From contig SCQA01000301.1 of assembly GCA_004298725.1 (NCBI GenBank), positions 1-11,019 on the forward strand: a stretch of DNA of 11,019 bases. Reading direction: 5' to 3'. Below the pieces are notes generated by a model. That model was not told the DNA's origin. It searched no databases and saw only the letters and a list, made by a program, of their open reading frames with translations. Below, one piece after another: positions 1 to 7,042 of the stretch. Source of the DNA: a bacterium. GTDB taxonomy: Bacteria > Desulfobacterota > GWC2-55-46. Position numbers and translations under genes: made by a program. Each line of letters begins with the position of its first letter. The stretch's first letter is position 1.

Positions 1-110
1 ACCGCCTTGTTTATGATCTCGTTCTTTTCTTCTTCCGTTACATTACCGGCCACGTCCTTACCCTTACCCGTGCCCCTCTTGGGCGTTATAGCCCATTTCT
101 TTGAAGACAT
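1..110 (-). CDS. Unknown small protein, 5' part only (3' end beyond window)
   Basis: An open frame starts with ATG at 110-108 and runs off the left edge after 36 full codons. The translation begins MSSKKWAITPKRGTGKGKD and continues with a glutamate-rich stretch (VTEEEKNEII). A good ribosome binding site (GGAGG, 7 nt before the ATG) overlaps the end of the preceding secreted-protein gene, whose stop lies only 4 bases upstream, so the two are probably co-transcribed. The visible part is basic, then acidic, with no signal peptide, suggesting a cytoplasmic or nucleic-acid-associated protein. I do not recognise the family and assign no function. The start is well supported by the Shine-Dalgarno; the length is unknown. 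Confidence 0.6.
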   Translation of the reverse strand, partial: MSSKKWAITPKRGTGKGKDVAGNVTEEEKNEIINKA

Positions 111-114
111 CTCT

Positions 115-1152
115 CTACCTCCGTTTTATCTCGTATTTGATCAACTCTTCCGGCTTGTCGTCAATCGGCTTGGACTCGCCGCCATGATAATGGAACTTAT
201 AATCCCACTTGTCGCGGCTCTCAAGAAGCGGGACAACGCTCTCATACTGGTCATAATACTCCGCATCATGCTTTTTGAAATCCCGCTTTGCCTCGGCAAC
301 GTAAAGCTCGTCTTTGAGCAGGGCCTTTACCTTATCAAGCGTGAACTCCCCGGCAAGAAACCCGTATATGTAATAGGCGTCGGGTTTAAATCTCTTGCCT
401 TTGGCCTTCTTCCTCTCCTTCTCGAAAAGCGGCCTGTAGAGAGCTGGGTTCAGGTCAAGGCGCAGACGCTCGTCCTTTATCTCGATGAAGAGATTGAACT
501 TGCGGTCATAGTATGTCCAATAAGGCCCCCTAACAATGCTGATGGCAAGTTCAGGTCTGCCGTCATGGTCTATATCCGCTATATCCATCCAGACCGGAGA
601 CTTATCAAAGCTTCTCTTATAGCCCGGTTTATTTGCCAAGATAGATACTGACATGAAGTCCAGCCACACACCCTTGGCCGGTGCGGCCACGCCGATCTGA
701 TCGAGGAGCCGCGCCGATTCCTTGCCATACCGGAAGAGATACATCGTGCGGTTGTGCGACGCCATGTAGGCAAACGAGTCCATCAAGAAGTAGTCCTTAT
801 ATACGCCGAAGTTAGTATCCCCGCCGGGGTCAGGATAGTCGACGTAGTAAAGCGCGTCATCGAAGAGTAGCCCTGCCTTGCACGTCTCGTCTTGCTCCTC
901 TACGTTGTGTCGGGCATTAAAAGAACTACCGTAAATATACCTGAATAACCCTGCCTTTATCCGCGTGCCGGGCAGGATGACCCACTCCGACAGTTCCTCG
1001 TGACATAACTCAGGCACAAGGCCGGTCTTTGTCTCGACGAGTTTCAATCCCTTTTTGATTTCCTCGGCGCGGGCCGGGGCTGACAACAGAAAGATTATAC
1101 AGACAAACGTAAACAACGCCGCAAGCCGGGTTCCGGTTGAATTCTCAATCAT
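115..1152 (-). CDS. Secreted protein with a DxDxDG calcium-loop-like motif, unknown function
   Basis: 345 residues from ATG at 1152. This start is preferred because GAGGGG lies 5 nt upstream and a Sec signal peptide begins there: a hydrophobic core at about 11-24, then an APARA/EE cleavage region near 28. The longer frame reaching 1221 starts at TTG and would bury the signal. The mature protein is probably periplasmic or extracellular. Residues 193-202 read DIDHDGRPEL, the D-x-D-x-D-G-x-x-E loop of FG-GAP/VCBS-type calcium-binding repeats, followed by a short beta-like segment. The C-terminus (about 245-345) is lysine- and tyrosine-rich and probably helical. Only one such loop is visible, so this is not a full beta-propeller. 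It follows a broken fragment with a similar loop and is followed within 4 bases by the next gene. It is probably phage-borne cargo or a host gene; the function is unknown. Confidence 0.75.
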   Translation of the reverse strand: MIENSTGTRLAALFTFVCIIFLLSAPARAEEIKKGLKLVETKTGLVPELCHEELSEWVILPGTRIKAGLFRYIYGSSFNARHNVEEQDETCKAGLLFDDALYYVDYPDPGGDTNFGVYKDYFLMDSFAYMASHNRTMYLFRYGKESARLLDQIGVAAPAKGVWLDFMSVSILANKPGYKRSFDKSPVWMDIADIDHDGRPELAISIVRGPYWTYYDRKFNLFIEIKDERLRLDLNPALYRPLFEKERKKAKGKRFKPDAYYIYGFLAGEFTLDKVKALLKDELYVAEAKRDFKKHDAEYYDQYESVVPLLESRDKWDYKFHYHGGESKPIDDKPEELIKYEIKRR

Positions 1153-1162
1153 GGCCACCCCT

Positions 1163-1351
1163 CTATTTGCATTTAACAAGCCGGACAACACGTGCATCCT
1201 TGCCGTCGTTGTTGAAGTCAAGGTAATTTACCCCTCCCTTTAAGTCTACGATAACTAAAGGCGTCACTGGCGATTGATAACGTAGCGGAAGATAAAACAT
1301 AAAAGAAAAAAATGCTGAAATGCTTTTTTCATGCGGGAGTCCCCATACCAA
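1163..1351 (-). pseudogene. Broken remnant of a secreted DxNxDG-loop protein
   Basis: Two overlapping frames each hold part of what looks like one exported protein. In one frame, ATG at 1332 begins MKKAFQHFFLLCFIF, a typical signal-peptide start, but it stops at 1264 after 22 codons. In another frame, open from 1351 to the stop at 1163, the end of the protein reads VNYLDFNNDGKDARVV, an FG-GAP/VCBS/EF-hand-type DFNNDG loop resembling the DIDHDG loop of the next gene. The frames differ by one base, and the overlap contains a run of seven T on the coding strand, a natural place for an indel. Even rejoined, the product would be only about 55 residues, so a central deletion is also likely. Its stop overlaps the ribosome binding site of the 345-residue secreted protein. 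A tiny intact gene is possible but less likely. Confidence 0.45.
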
Positions 1352-1358
1352 GCTTGAA

Positions 1359-1679
1359 TTAGCCTGCTGAAGGCAATTTACAAACTAAATCCTTGATTGT
1401 AATCATCCCCATGCCTGTAGGGTCTCTCTTTGTAACCTTACCGGTGACAGGCGAACCCACGGCAGGATGTTCCAGATTTATGCCATTCTGCCCCAATGAA
1501 TTGCCCGTATCATGATGATAATTAACATCTACCCCACCGTGGTTTTCACGCCCTTTACGCGGGGCATGAAAATCCTGCCTGATCCCGTTGGAAGCGGTTA
1601 CTTTCGGTTTTAGAATCCTGCCATTAACAACCCTTGGAGGCAACATGCGCTCCGACGTATTTTGAAACCCGGAACCCAT
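1359..1679 (-). pseudogene. Truncated M23-family (LytM-type) metallopeptidase
   Basis: 106 residues from ATG at 1679, with an excellent ribosome binding site (AAAGGAGG) upstream. Residues 33-51 contain GIRQDFHAPR and then NHGGVDVNY, giving the H47-xxx-D51 half of the zinc site of M23 peptidases. Residues 71-96 (HPAVGSPVTGKV, then GMGMITIKD) match the following beta strands of the fold. Intact M23 domains continue with an HxH motif that supplies the third zinc ligand and the catalytic histidine. Here the homology ends near residue 97, the tail LVCKLPSAG is unrelated, and a stop follows. The protein should therefore be inactive as a peptidoglycan hydrolase. There is no signal peptide. Its position after the holin would suit a phage endolysin, but in its present form it looks like a 3'-deleted relic that may still be translated. 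Confidence 0.7.
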
Positions 1680-1734
1680 AAGAATCCTCCTTTTTAAAGC
1701 CGTATTTCAAACATTATTGAGGTCAACACCGTCT

Positions 1735-2769
1735 TCAAAATCTCGGATCGCATATTTTGACGGTGCGATAAATCTCTTTCCATCCGACAGATGTACGCAA
1801 AAGAACAGTAACCTGCCGACCCGTTTCAGTGTCTCCTTCTTCATCTTCGCCACCTGTTGCGTGCTCCTGTAAAACAAGCTCAGGAGTTCCGGCGCCGTCA
1901 ATATCTATAATTCCTCCAAGACTAAAAGCAGGTGCATAACCATCCGCAATGGCAATCAGTGCTATTTTGCCGTCAAAAATGGAGAATAGTAATTCTGACG
2001 AATAGCGGGCGTCAAATTCCCTTGGTTTAACGAGATTACGAAAGGATACGTGAAATGAGTATAATCCGATCAAGCCTTTTTTCTCGTCTTCTGCATTTAT
2101 TGGGTTAAGAAATTTAATTTTATCCCATTGCCCTGTAATCACCTTCTTTTCGTCATATAGTTTTTCAAGCCTGCTTTTTATCCGCTCAAAAACTTCCGGC
2201 ACAAAGTCTTTCCTTATAACTTCAATCGCTATAACTTTGTCTTCTTCCGTCACTTCGAAATCCTTAAAAACTTTGCCGTAAACCAACTCCGAGGGCGCGG
2301 CTATCGCCGTCAAAGAACCGTATACCCTCACGTCTTCATCGTACACGTAAAGGGATTTATTCGAATAAGCCTCTCGCAATGGTGTTCCACCATATTTCCC
2401 TTTTCCGCGTATATCATGCAGGAATACGTCTGAGTCGCACACATCCACAAATTCAAGCCTTACGTCGGTCAGTTCGCCTACAAATTTTTCTTCAAGGTAT
2501 ACTTTGAACCTTTTACCTTCGACATAATTCTTTATGAATCCTTCCTTCCCTATCTTAGCGGCCAGTGCGTATGGATCTACAAGCGCTCCCTTTTCAACGA
2601 TGAACAACGGGCTGAAGACCCCGTCATTTACCTTAGGCTGGTAAAGATAAAGTCCGTCCAGGAGCTTTACTTTGAACTCGTTGCCGGATGACTCTTGCGC
2701 AAAGGCTTGGTGAATAGCAAAAACAAACATCAAGAACATAGCTATGGCTATAACGATATTTTTCTTCAT
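1735..2769 (-). CDS. Secreted protein of unknown function
   Basis: 344 residues from ATG at 2769, with GAGG a few bases upstream. The N-terminus (MKKN, hydrophobic 5-19, QAFA/QE near 24) is a clear Sec signal peptide for signal peptidase I; there is no lipobox cysteine. The mature protein has alternating beta-like segments and an amphipathic helical stretch at about 188-210. Near the C-terminus, residues 289-298 read DIDGAGTPEL, a degenerate version of the DxDxDG-xxE loop seen intact in the secreted protein at 115-1152, followed by an acidic patch (GGEDEEGDTE). The gene is visibly more A+T-rich than the tail genes and is separated from the holin by 167 bases, the longest gap in the window, so it may have its own promoter and may be acquired cargo. 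I cannot assign a family. Confidence 0.75.
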   Translation of the reverse strand: MKKNIVIAIAMFLMFVFAIHQAFAQESSGNEFKVKLLDGLYLYQPKVNDGVFSPLFIVEKGALVDPYALAAKIGKEGFIKNYVEGKRFKVYLEEKFVGELTDVRLEFVDVCDSDVFLHDIRGKGKYGGTPLREAYSNKSLYVYDEDVRVYGSLTAIAAPSELVYGKVFKDFEVTEEDKVIAIEVIRKDFVPEVFERIKSRLEKLYDEKKVITGQWDKIKFLNPINAEDEKKGLIGLYSFHVSFRNLVKPREFDARYSSELLFSIFDGKIALIAIADGYAPAFSLGGIIDIDGAGTPELVLQEHATGGEDEEGDTETGRQVTVLLRTSVGWKEIYRTVKICDPRF

Positions 2770-2936
2770 TTTTACCTCGTCTTCGATCCCCCATGGCGTA
2801 GCGCGCTTGACCCGAGCATATAACGCCGTTTAGTTTCTACCCTTATACCATAAACTATTTAGTTATTCTGTTCACTTAACATATTTTATTGCTCAGAAGT
2901 AATGTAGAAATACTGTTTTCAGACTACTAATCTAAA
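2770..2936 (-). other. A+T-rich intergenic gap, possible promoter region
   Basis: This 167-base gap separates the holin gene from the first secreted-protein gene. On the coding strand it includes GGTATAAGGG (2849-2840), which could serve as a -10 element, but I find no matching -35 at standard spacing. A short inverted repeat (AACTA-AA-TAGTT, 2853-2864) lies beside it. A 5-bp inverted repeat GGCGT/ACGCC (2795-2827) precedes the ribosome binding site. I see no hairpin plus T-tract that would make a convincing terminator after the holin. The gap is a plausible transcriptional boundary between phage and cargo genes, inferred from spacing and composition only. Confidence 0.25.
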
Positions 2937-3359
2937 CTACTTGCCCCATACAGAATCCGTTATCTTTTCTATTGAACGTCCGCCGAAGTAAAAGATAATT
3001 ACGGTCTGCATTATTTCCTTATGGATGTCCGTAAGAGGAATCAGCGGAAACTTAAGGTAGGGAGCTATTATCGTCCATATAAAAACCGCAAGCATGATAA
3101 AAGACCATATAGGCCTGTGCGTTACCGTTAAAACCTTTGTCCATACTGGAGCCGCGTCATTTTCCTTGCCCGCAAGCTCGCGCGCGCCATGGATATCACC
3201 GAGAGCGGCTTTATACTCTTCCATCATCAGTTTTCCGGCTTCATTTTGAAAATCAGCCTTTTCTTTTTCACTCATGGAAGACGGAAAAAATTTATCCGCG
3301 AGCCTGCCCACCACCTTTCCTACCGTGCTTTCAAGAATATCGCCAATTACAGGCGTCAT
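2937..3359 (-). CDS. Holin, GTA-type 3TM family
   Basis: 140 residues. It matches the layout of the 3TM holin family named after the gene-transfer-agent release holin. A short N-terminal helix with GxxxGxLADKFFP (about 14-26) is followed by a charged helical segment (30-65, EKEKADFQNE). Then comes the conserved turn VLTVTHRPIWSF (76-87) leading into a strong membrane span (about 84-101) and a second span (about 113-127), ending with GGRSIEKITDS. Such proteins permeabilise the inner membrane at the end of the lytic cycle so that the endolysin or the particles can be released. The start has GGAG 8 nt upstream. The gene lies after the tail genes and beside a small one-span membrane protein, a normal lysis position. 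No intact endolysin is visible; the nearby M23 gene is truncated. Confidence 0.8.
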   Translation of the reverse strand: MTPVIGDILESTVGKVVGRLADKFFPSSMSEKEKADFQNEAGKLMMEEYKAALGDIHGARELAGKENDAAPVWTKVLTVTHRPIWSFIMLAVFIWTIIAPYLKFPLIPLTDIHKEIMQTVIIFYFGGRSIEKITDSVWGK

Positions 3360-3447
3360 ACGCGTATCTCCGTTTTCGTAATGTTTGGGCGGCTATAACC
3401 TCCGGCGGTACAGTGAAACAGAGTCGCGCCTCTATCGGCCAAAGTCG

Positions 3448-3672
3448 CTACTTGAACACCAGATGGCTTGAAAACCACAGATATATGTCTCTAAGCGCCC
3501 ATAAAAACACAGCGCCGACAATCCATAAAAGCGCCTTTACGGTCTGCCTTTTCGTCTTGATAAGGTCCTTCACCGCCCGCTGTTCACCCTCTGATAATTC
3601 GCATGCACCCCGTCTTTGTTCAAGTTGCTCTACTATCCTATCAGCCAACTTTTCAAGTTCATTGTCGCTCAT
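3448..3672 (-). CDS. Small one-span membrane protein, holin accessory candidate
   Basis: 74 residues. The N-terminal 40 residues are charged and probably helical (NELEKLADRIVEQLEQRR), then KTKRQTVK leads into one membrane span at about 46-67 (ALLWIVGAVFLWAL). The basic residues before the span suggest a cytoplasmic N-terminus. The layout resembles XhlA-type hemolysin/holin partners and other small lysis proteins, but I see no diagnostic motif. It starts 7 bases after the preceding gene's stop and ends 88 bases before the holin, so a role with the holin in host lysis is inferred from position and topology. A superinfection-related membrane protein is an alternative. Confidence 0.6.
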   Translation of the reverse strand: MSDNELEKLADRIVEQLEQRRGACELSEGEQRAVKDLIKTKRQTVKALLWIVGAVFLWALRDIYLWFSSHLVFK

Positions 3673-3678
3673 CCTATG

Positions 3679-4029
3679 TTACCTTCTCGCGAATGTTTTT
3701 ACCTTCATTCCGGCTGGCATTACAACCCCGGGCGGCGTTGTAACGGTTGCATTAACGTCCACCTTAAAGGTTTTCATTATATACTCAGCCCGGTCAACCG
3801 TAACAAGCGCAGGCTTGCCCGTGACCGGGTCTATTACTGCCTTTTGTCCGCTTGCCGCGTCAATTTCCATTGCCGTAAGCGTATCAAGGTTTATACGCGC
3901 CTGCTGAGCGCCTTGCGGCATACCGCCTTTCAATTCAAATAACGGCGCGTCTTTTTTATAAGGCAAAGTATCCACACAGTAGCAAGCCGTAATGTTCCCA
4001 AGCGTGTCATATAAAAGTTCGATATACAT
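3679..4029 (-). CDS. Unknown phage protein between tail fibre and lysis genes
   Basis: 116 residues from ATG at 4029 with a strong ribosome binding site (AAAGGAGG, 7 nt spacer). The N-terminus (MYIELLYDTLGNITACYCVD) looks like a beta-hairpin. The middle has LFELKGGMPQGAQQARINLDTLTAM, and the C-terminus has PPGVVMPAGMKVKTFARR after a VDRAEYIMKTFKVD segment. There is no signal peptide or membrane span. Such proteins in this position are often tail-fibre accessory or chaperone proteins, but I recognise no family and the role is only suggested by its neighbours. The phrase VIDPVTGKPALVTVDRAEYI could mean that it forms a structural part rather than an enzyme; no catalytic motif is visible. Confidence 0.6.
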   Translation of the reverse strand: MYIELLYDTLGNITACYCVDTLPYKKDAPLFELKGGMPQGAQQARINLDTLTAMEIDAASGQKAVIDPVTGKPALVTVDRAEYIMKTFKVDVNATVTTPPGVVMPAGMKVKTFARR

Positions 4030-4098
4030 TTTTTAGCCTCCTTTAAATTATCAGTTATTAGTAAGCGTTGAGCGATTCTTCTTTTCTATTCACGCCTT

Positions 4099-4596
4099 TT
4101 ATACCACGTGACAATCCCACGTCAGATGAGCAGTTGCGGGGGTGGCTACCGTATTAACGCAGACAACCCTAAGTGTGCTACCGACAGTATTCACGCCGGA
4201 TAGGCCGGTAGATGGGTCGACGGTTCCGATACTATCGTGGTACCAAAATACACTGGAGTTATTTAAGTTGCCTATGACTGGCAAATGCGAGAATCTTGAA
4301 ACTGGCACTAACGCTCGATCGTTACCCTGAATATCCATGACGAAACTTCCTTGCGCCATTTTAAGTTTCGCAACAGCCACGCTCCCGTCTAATATCTGCG
4401 ATGCGTCAAAGACGGCGCCAGCGCTGTTCACGCCGTCATGATTATGATTTTGCGCGGCAGTGTAGTTCGCGCCAAGCCACTCCTTAAGATGCACAAGGTC
4501 GTCCCGCAGGGCTGTTATCAGCGTTGTATCAAGCGGGCTGTCCGCGTCAACCTGCGTATCTGCTATGCTTGTCCAATTTTTAGACGGTACTGTCAT
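4099..4596 (-). CDS. Small tail-fibre-like protein with NHNHDG motif
   Basis: 165 residues. The N-terminal part (NWTSIADTQVDADSPL, then ITALRDDLVHLKEWLG) is a helical segment often seen at the base of small phage fibre or appendage proteins. It is followed by NHNHDGVNSAG (50-60), a histidine/aspartate motif common in phage tail fibre and receptor-binding proteins. The rest is beta-rich, rich in S, T, V and N, without charged clusters, as expected for a trimeric or jelly-roll tip domain. ATG at 4596 lies just after the hub gene's TAG stop, and the GGAG binding site overlaps that stop, so the genes are translationally close. It probably sits at the tail tip and contacts the host; the receptor is unknown. 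Confidence 0.6.
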   Translation of the reverse strand: MTVPSKNWTSIADTQVDADSPLDTTLITALRDDLVHLKEWLGANYTAAQNHNHDGVNSAGAVFDASQILDGSVAVAKLKMAQGSFVMDIQGNDRALVPVSRFSHLPVIGNLNNSSVFWYHDSIGTVDPSTGLSGVNTVGSTLRVVCVNTVATPATAHLTWDCHVV

Positions 4597-4607
4597 TTAG
4601 AATTCTC

Positions 4608-6257
4608 CTACCATATGTAATATCCCGCCTCGGCTCCGGCATTTACGTTATTGTCGCTCGACCTGCCGATATATCCGTACTCCCTATGCGCCGCAGTGGC
4701 CGCAGGATAATCCGGCTGGCCGGCAGGGGCGATAAAGCCGTAACGCCGATACATCTTCGTTTCAATCGCCTCGACCGACACCTTACCCGTTGCAAAGTCC
4801 GGCCTTACGGACGTAAGCATTACGCGCTCTTTCATCCAAGAGGTCTCGCCCTTTTCGCTTGCCTCGTCCGTGGTTATATCCTTAATATCCGCAGGCTGAA
4901 TAAATGCGCTATCCCACCCGGCGCAATTTATGTCAACGTCCAGGCTCACCGTAGCGGCGGGGTTCCTATAGCGAGATAAAAGCTTTTGTGCCAGCGTCGT
5001 TACCATAGCGTTCGTACTCAAGGCTGTTATCAATATATTCTCTGTGGCGTTACCGGCGGGAAGGCTTGCCGTGGTAACTATGACGCGCATGTATTTTGTT
5101 TCGTCCGCGCCGAAAAGCTGAAACTTTCCGTCTTTGGTAACGTCAACCGCCGCGCCTATACCGCCGCCCGGCGCCGACCATTGCAGGGTTTTGCTTGCGG
5201 CGGTATATGTCAAAGTACCCGTACCTACGCCGTTCGCGTTCGACACATGGTAAATAACTACGCCTGTTATGCTTGACGGCTCGGCATACGTGAGAGAGCG
5301 TATCCACTTGCTCTTGATGGTTTTGGTCAACACCTCGTTCCACTGGTCTGCGCCTTGCGACGCCGCGTCAACGGCGATAAGCGCGCTTTCAAAATTAGCC
5401 TCTTTGTCTTGGCCGGACTCGTCATAATCATAATAAATTACGATGCGGTTAAAGAGGTTGTCTTTATAGCCGCTCTTTTGGGTTAACGTGCCGGAGAGAA
5501 TATGCGCGTTGTCCGTCCATTCTTCCGGCCCCTGCCCGGGCAGAGGCGGCGCAAACGTCTTGTATGTTATCTTTTGGCCATCGTGAAAAAGGAACGAGTT
5601 TGACTCTATCTGCAATTCGTTCAAGTATTCATTTGATTCTTTCGGCTCGGTTATCACGCGGTCGAATCTCCAGCCTGAAAACCATGTGTCGCGCTCAAAG
5701 GCGAACTTGGCCGAGTCAACATACTGCGCGTCTATGCCGAGTTGCGTGAGTAAAATATTCGTCATAATATCCGCGGGGTGCATGTTCCTAAAGCTCGCGT
5801 ACTGCGTCTTCGCGGAATTTTCAGCTGGTATCTTCTTGGCCGCGTCAATCAGGTCGTCCGAAACCGTTATAGTCAGTTCGTCGCCTTTGCGCGACCAATT
5901 AGACACCCTGCCCGCGTATGTTGCGGCGTAGTCCGAATACGCGAAACCGGACGATATAAAGCCGTCCTTGCGCGTTACGCGGCGGTTTTTCAGGTAGTTA
6001 TTTGCAAGCAGGTTTTTGAAATTATCCCGCCCGCTTATTACAACCGTAAGTTCCCCGCGTGTTGAAAAACCCTTGGTATCTAACTTGTTTTGCAAAGACG
6101 AAACAGACTTTACAATAGGAAGCACGTCCGTAAACCCGCCAGTTGCATAGCCACACTTCACAGTGCCGGAGTCGAGGCTAAGCTCAATGATGACATTCGG
6201 CTGATTGACGTTCTTTTTTAATTCGGCAAGAAAGGCCGTTGTCAAGGTTATCGCCAT
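4608..6257 (-). CDS. Tail-tip / baseplate hub-like protein
   Basis: 549 residues from ATG at 6257. This start is chosen because the ATG overlaps the previous stop (TAATG) and the protein begins MAITLTTAFLAELKKN; an upstream in-frame extension to 6353 would lie inside the distal-tail gene. The N-terminal third has alternating strands and the segment LTVVISGRDNFKNLLANNYL, and the middle has NEYLNELQIESNSFLFHDG, which recalls the hub/tail-tip proteins that bridge the tail tube to the fibres (gp27-like folds). The C-terminus (from about 460) includes a DITTDEASEKGETSWM segment and a G/A/Y-rich end (AGAEAGYYIW). It sits between the distal-tail-like and the fibre-like genes, the usual place for a hub. 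No lysozyme or peptidase motif is seen. The assignment rests on position, size and general composition. Confidence 0.6.
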   Translation of the reverse strand: MAITLTTAFLAELKKNVNQPNVIIELSLDSGTVKCGYATGGFTDVLPIVKSVSSLQNKLDTKGFSTRGELTVVISGRDNFKNLLANNYLKNRRVTRKDGFISSGFAYSDYAATYAGRVSNWSRKGDELTITVSDDLIDAAKKIPAENSAKTQYASFRNMHPADIMTNILLTQLGIDAQYVDSAKFAFERDTWFSGWRFDRVITEPKESNEYLNELQIESNSFLFHDGQKITYKTFAPPLPGQGPEEWTDNAHILSGTLTQKSGYKDNLFNRIVIYYDYDESGQDKEANFESALIAVDAASQGADQWNEVLTKTIKSKWIRSLTYAEPSSITGVVIYHVSNANGVGTGTLTYTAASKTLQWSAPGGGIGAAVDVTKDGKFQLFGADETKYMRVIVTTASLPAGNATENILITALSTNAMVTTLAQKLLSRYRNPAATVSLDVDINCAGWDSAFIQPADIKDITTDEASEKGETSWMKERVMLTSVRPDFATGKVSVEAIETKMYRRYGFIAPAGQPDYPAATAAHREYGYIGRSSDNNVNAGAEAGYYIW

Positions 6258-7042
6258 TATTCCTTCCGCCCTTTCAGGTTGAGCGTTATGTTCCGGTAAA
6301 GTCCGCCGTTGGTCAGCGGGTTTGAAAACTTCGGGTCGGGCCGCATAAGCCAAACATCGTCAGGACTATTCGCGTTTTCCCATGCCACAAAGAAGTTTTT
6401 CAGGCCGCTCGTTTCCCACCATGACTTTATCTTGCCGTAGAGCGTAGCGTCCGCGTCATCAAAGCGCAGAGACAAAGACCTTTCGGTATATTGCGTATGC
6501 ACGCCGGTAACGTAGCCGCCCTGAGACAAATTAACGTTCGCCTTTACGTTCTGCTCGTATGGGTCGAAGGAGGCGGTTGCGTAGTCAAGCTCGGTCTTAT
6601 TGCCCCATATGCAAAGCGTCATGTACGGCGCGACCGTTGAACCTATAGTGCAGTTGATGTTCAACCTCCAGTAGCGGTGCGGAGTTGTAGCGTTAAATTC
6701 TTTTAAAAAAACCGTATCGGCGAACGGCGTATCGTTCACAACCGTTTGCCATGAGACCAAATCATTGCTACAGTTGAGGTCTATCTTTCCACCGGCGGTT
6801 TTAAGGTTATGGCTTAAAATAGCCAAATAATCAGCCGACTTCGCGTTACCGGCGCCAGCGTCGTAATCGAACTGTTGATGCGCCGTAGATGACGCCTTCC
6901 ACATGTTCGTCTCAATCATGTTGTACAAATATTTTACGTCATAATCGCCTGCCGCCGTAGACCCTGCCGTTAGCGCAAACGTCGAGCCTGCCGAGCCAAG
7001 CATGGTATCGTGGAAGAATTTTATTTTTGACCAACTTGCCAT
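6257..7042 (-). CDS. Distal-tail-like structural protein
   Basis: 261 residues from ATG at 7042, which shares one base with the tape measure stop (TAATG), so translation is probably coupled. The N-terminus (MASWSKIKFFHDTMLGS) leads into a galactose-binding-like beta region. It contains SADYLAILSHNLKTAGGKIDL and PHRYWRLNINC, phrases typical of discoidin/carbohydrate-binding-like beta-sandwiches. The C-terminal third has YTERSLSLRFDDAD, FFVAWE and RNITLNLKGRKE, a pattern seen in distal-tail proteins that cap the tube and join it to the tip. Order after the tape measure and before the hub fits that role. The beta-sandwich might bind host surface glycans, but no ligand can be read from the sequence. 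Confidence 0.6.
   Translation of the reverse strand: MASWSKIKFFHDTMLGSAGSTFALTAGSTAAGDYDVKYLYNMIETNMWKASSTAHQQFDYDAGAGNAKSADYLAILSHNLKTAGGKIDLNCSNDLVSWQTVVNDTPFADTVFLKEFNATTPHRYWRLNINCTIGSTVAPYMTLCIWGNKTELDYATASFDPYEQNVKANVNLSQGGYVTGVHTQYTERSLSLRFDDADATLYGKIKSWWETSGLKNFFVAWENANSPDDVWLMRPDPKFSNPLTNGGLYRNITLNLKGRKE

Noticed and set aside
7..651. Plus-strand open frame of 214 codons
   Set aside because: It is antisense to the 345-residue secreted protein, which has a signal peptide and binding site; composition reflects the opposite strand.
1153..1221. N-terminal extension of the secreted protein
   Set aside because: It starts with TTG without a binding site and would place 23 residues in front of a good signal peptide.
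1707..1901. 64-codon minus-strand frame overlapping the 344-residue gene
   Set aside because: No binding site or domain; the other frame is continuous to its own stop, so no frameshift needs to be assumed.
2795..2827. GGCGT/ACGCC inverted repeat resembling an integron attC or a riboswitch stem
   Set aside because: Only five paired bases, no core GTTRRRY/RYYYAAC sites and no recognisable riboswitch consensus.
3137..3907. Plus-strand open frame of 256 codons
   Set aside because: It crosses the holin, the small membrane protein and the 116-residue gene in antisense and has no ribosome binding site or recognisable domain.
6258..6353. N-terminal extension of the hub gene
   Set aside because: It lies wholly inside the distal-tail gene; the ATG at 6257 overlaps the previous stop in the standard coupled manner.
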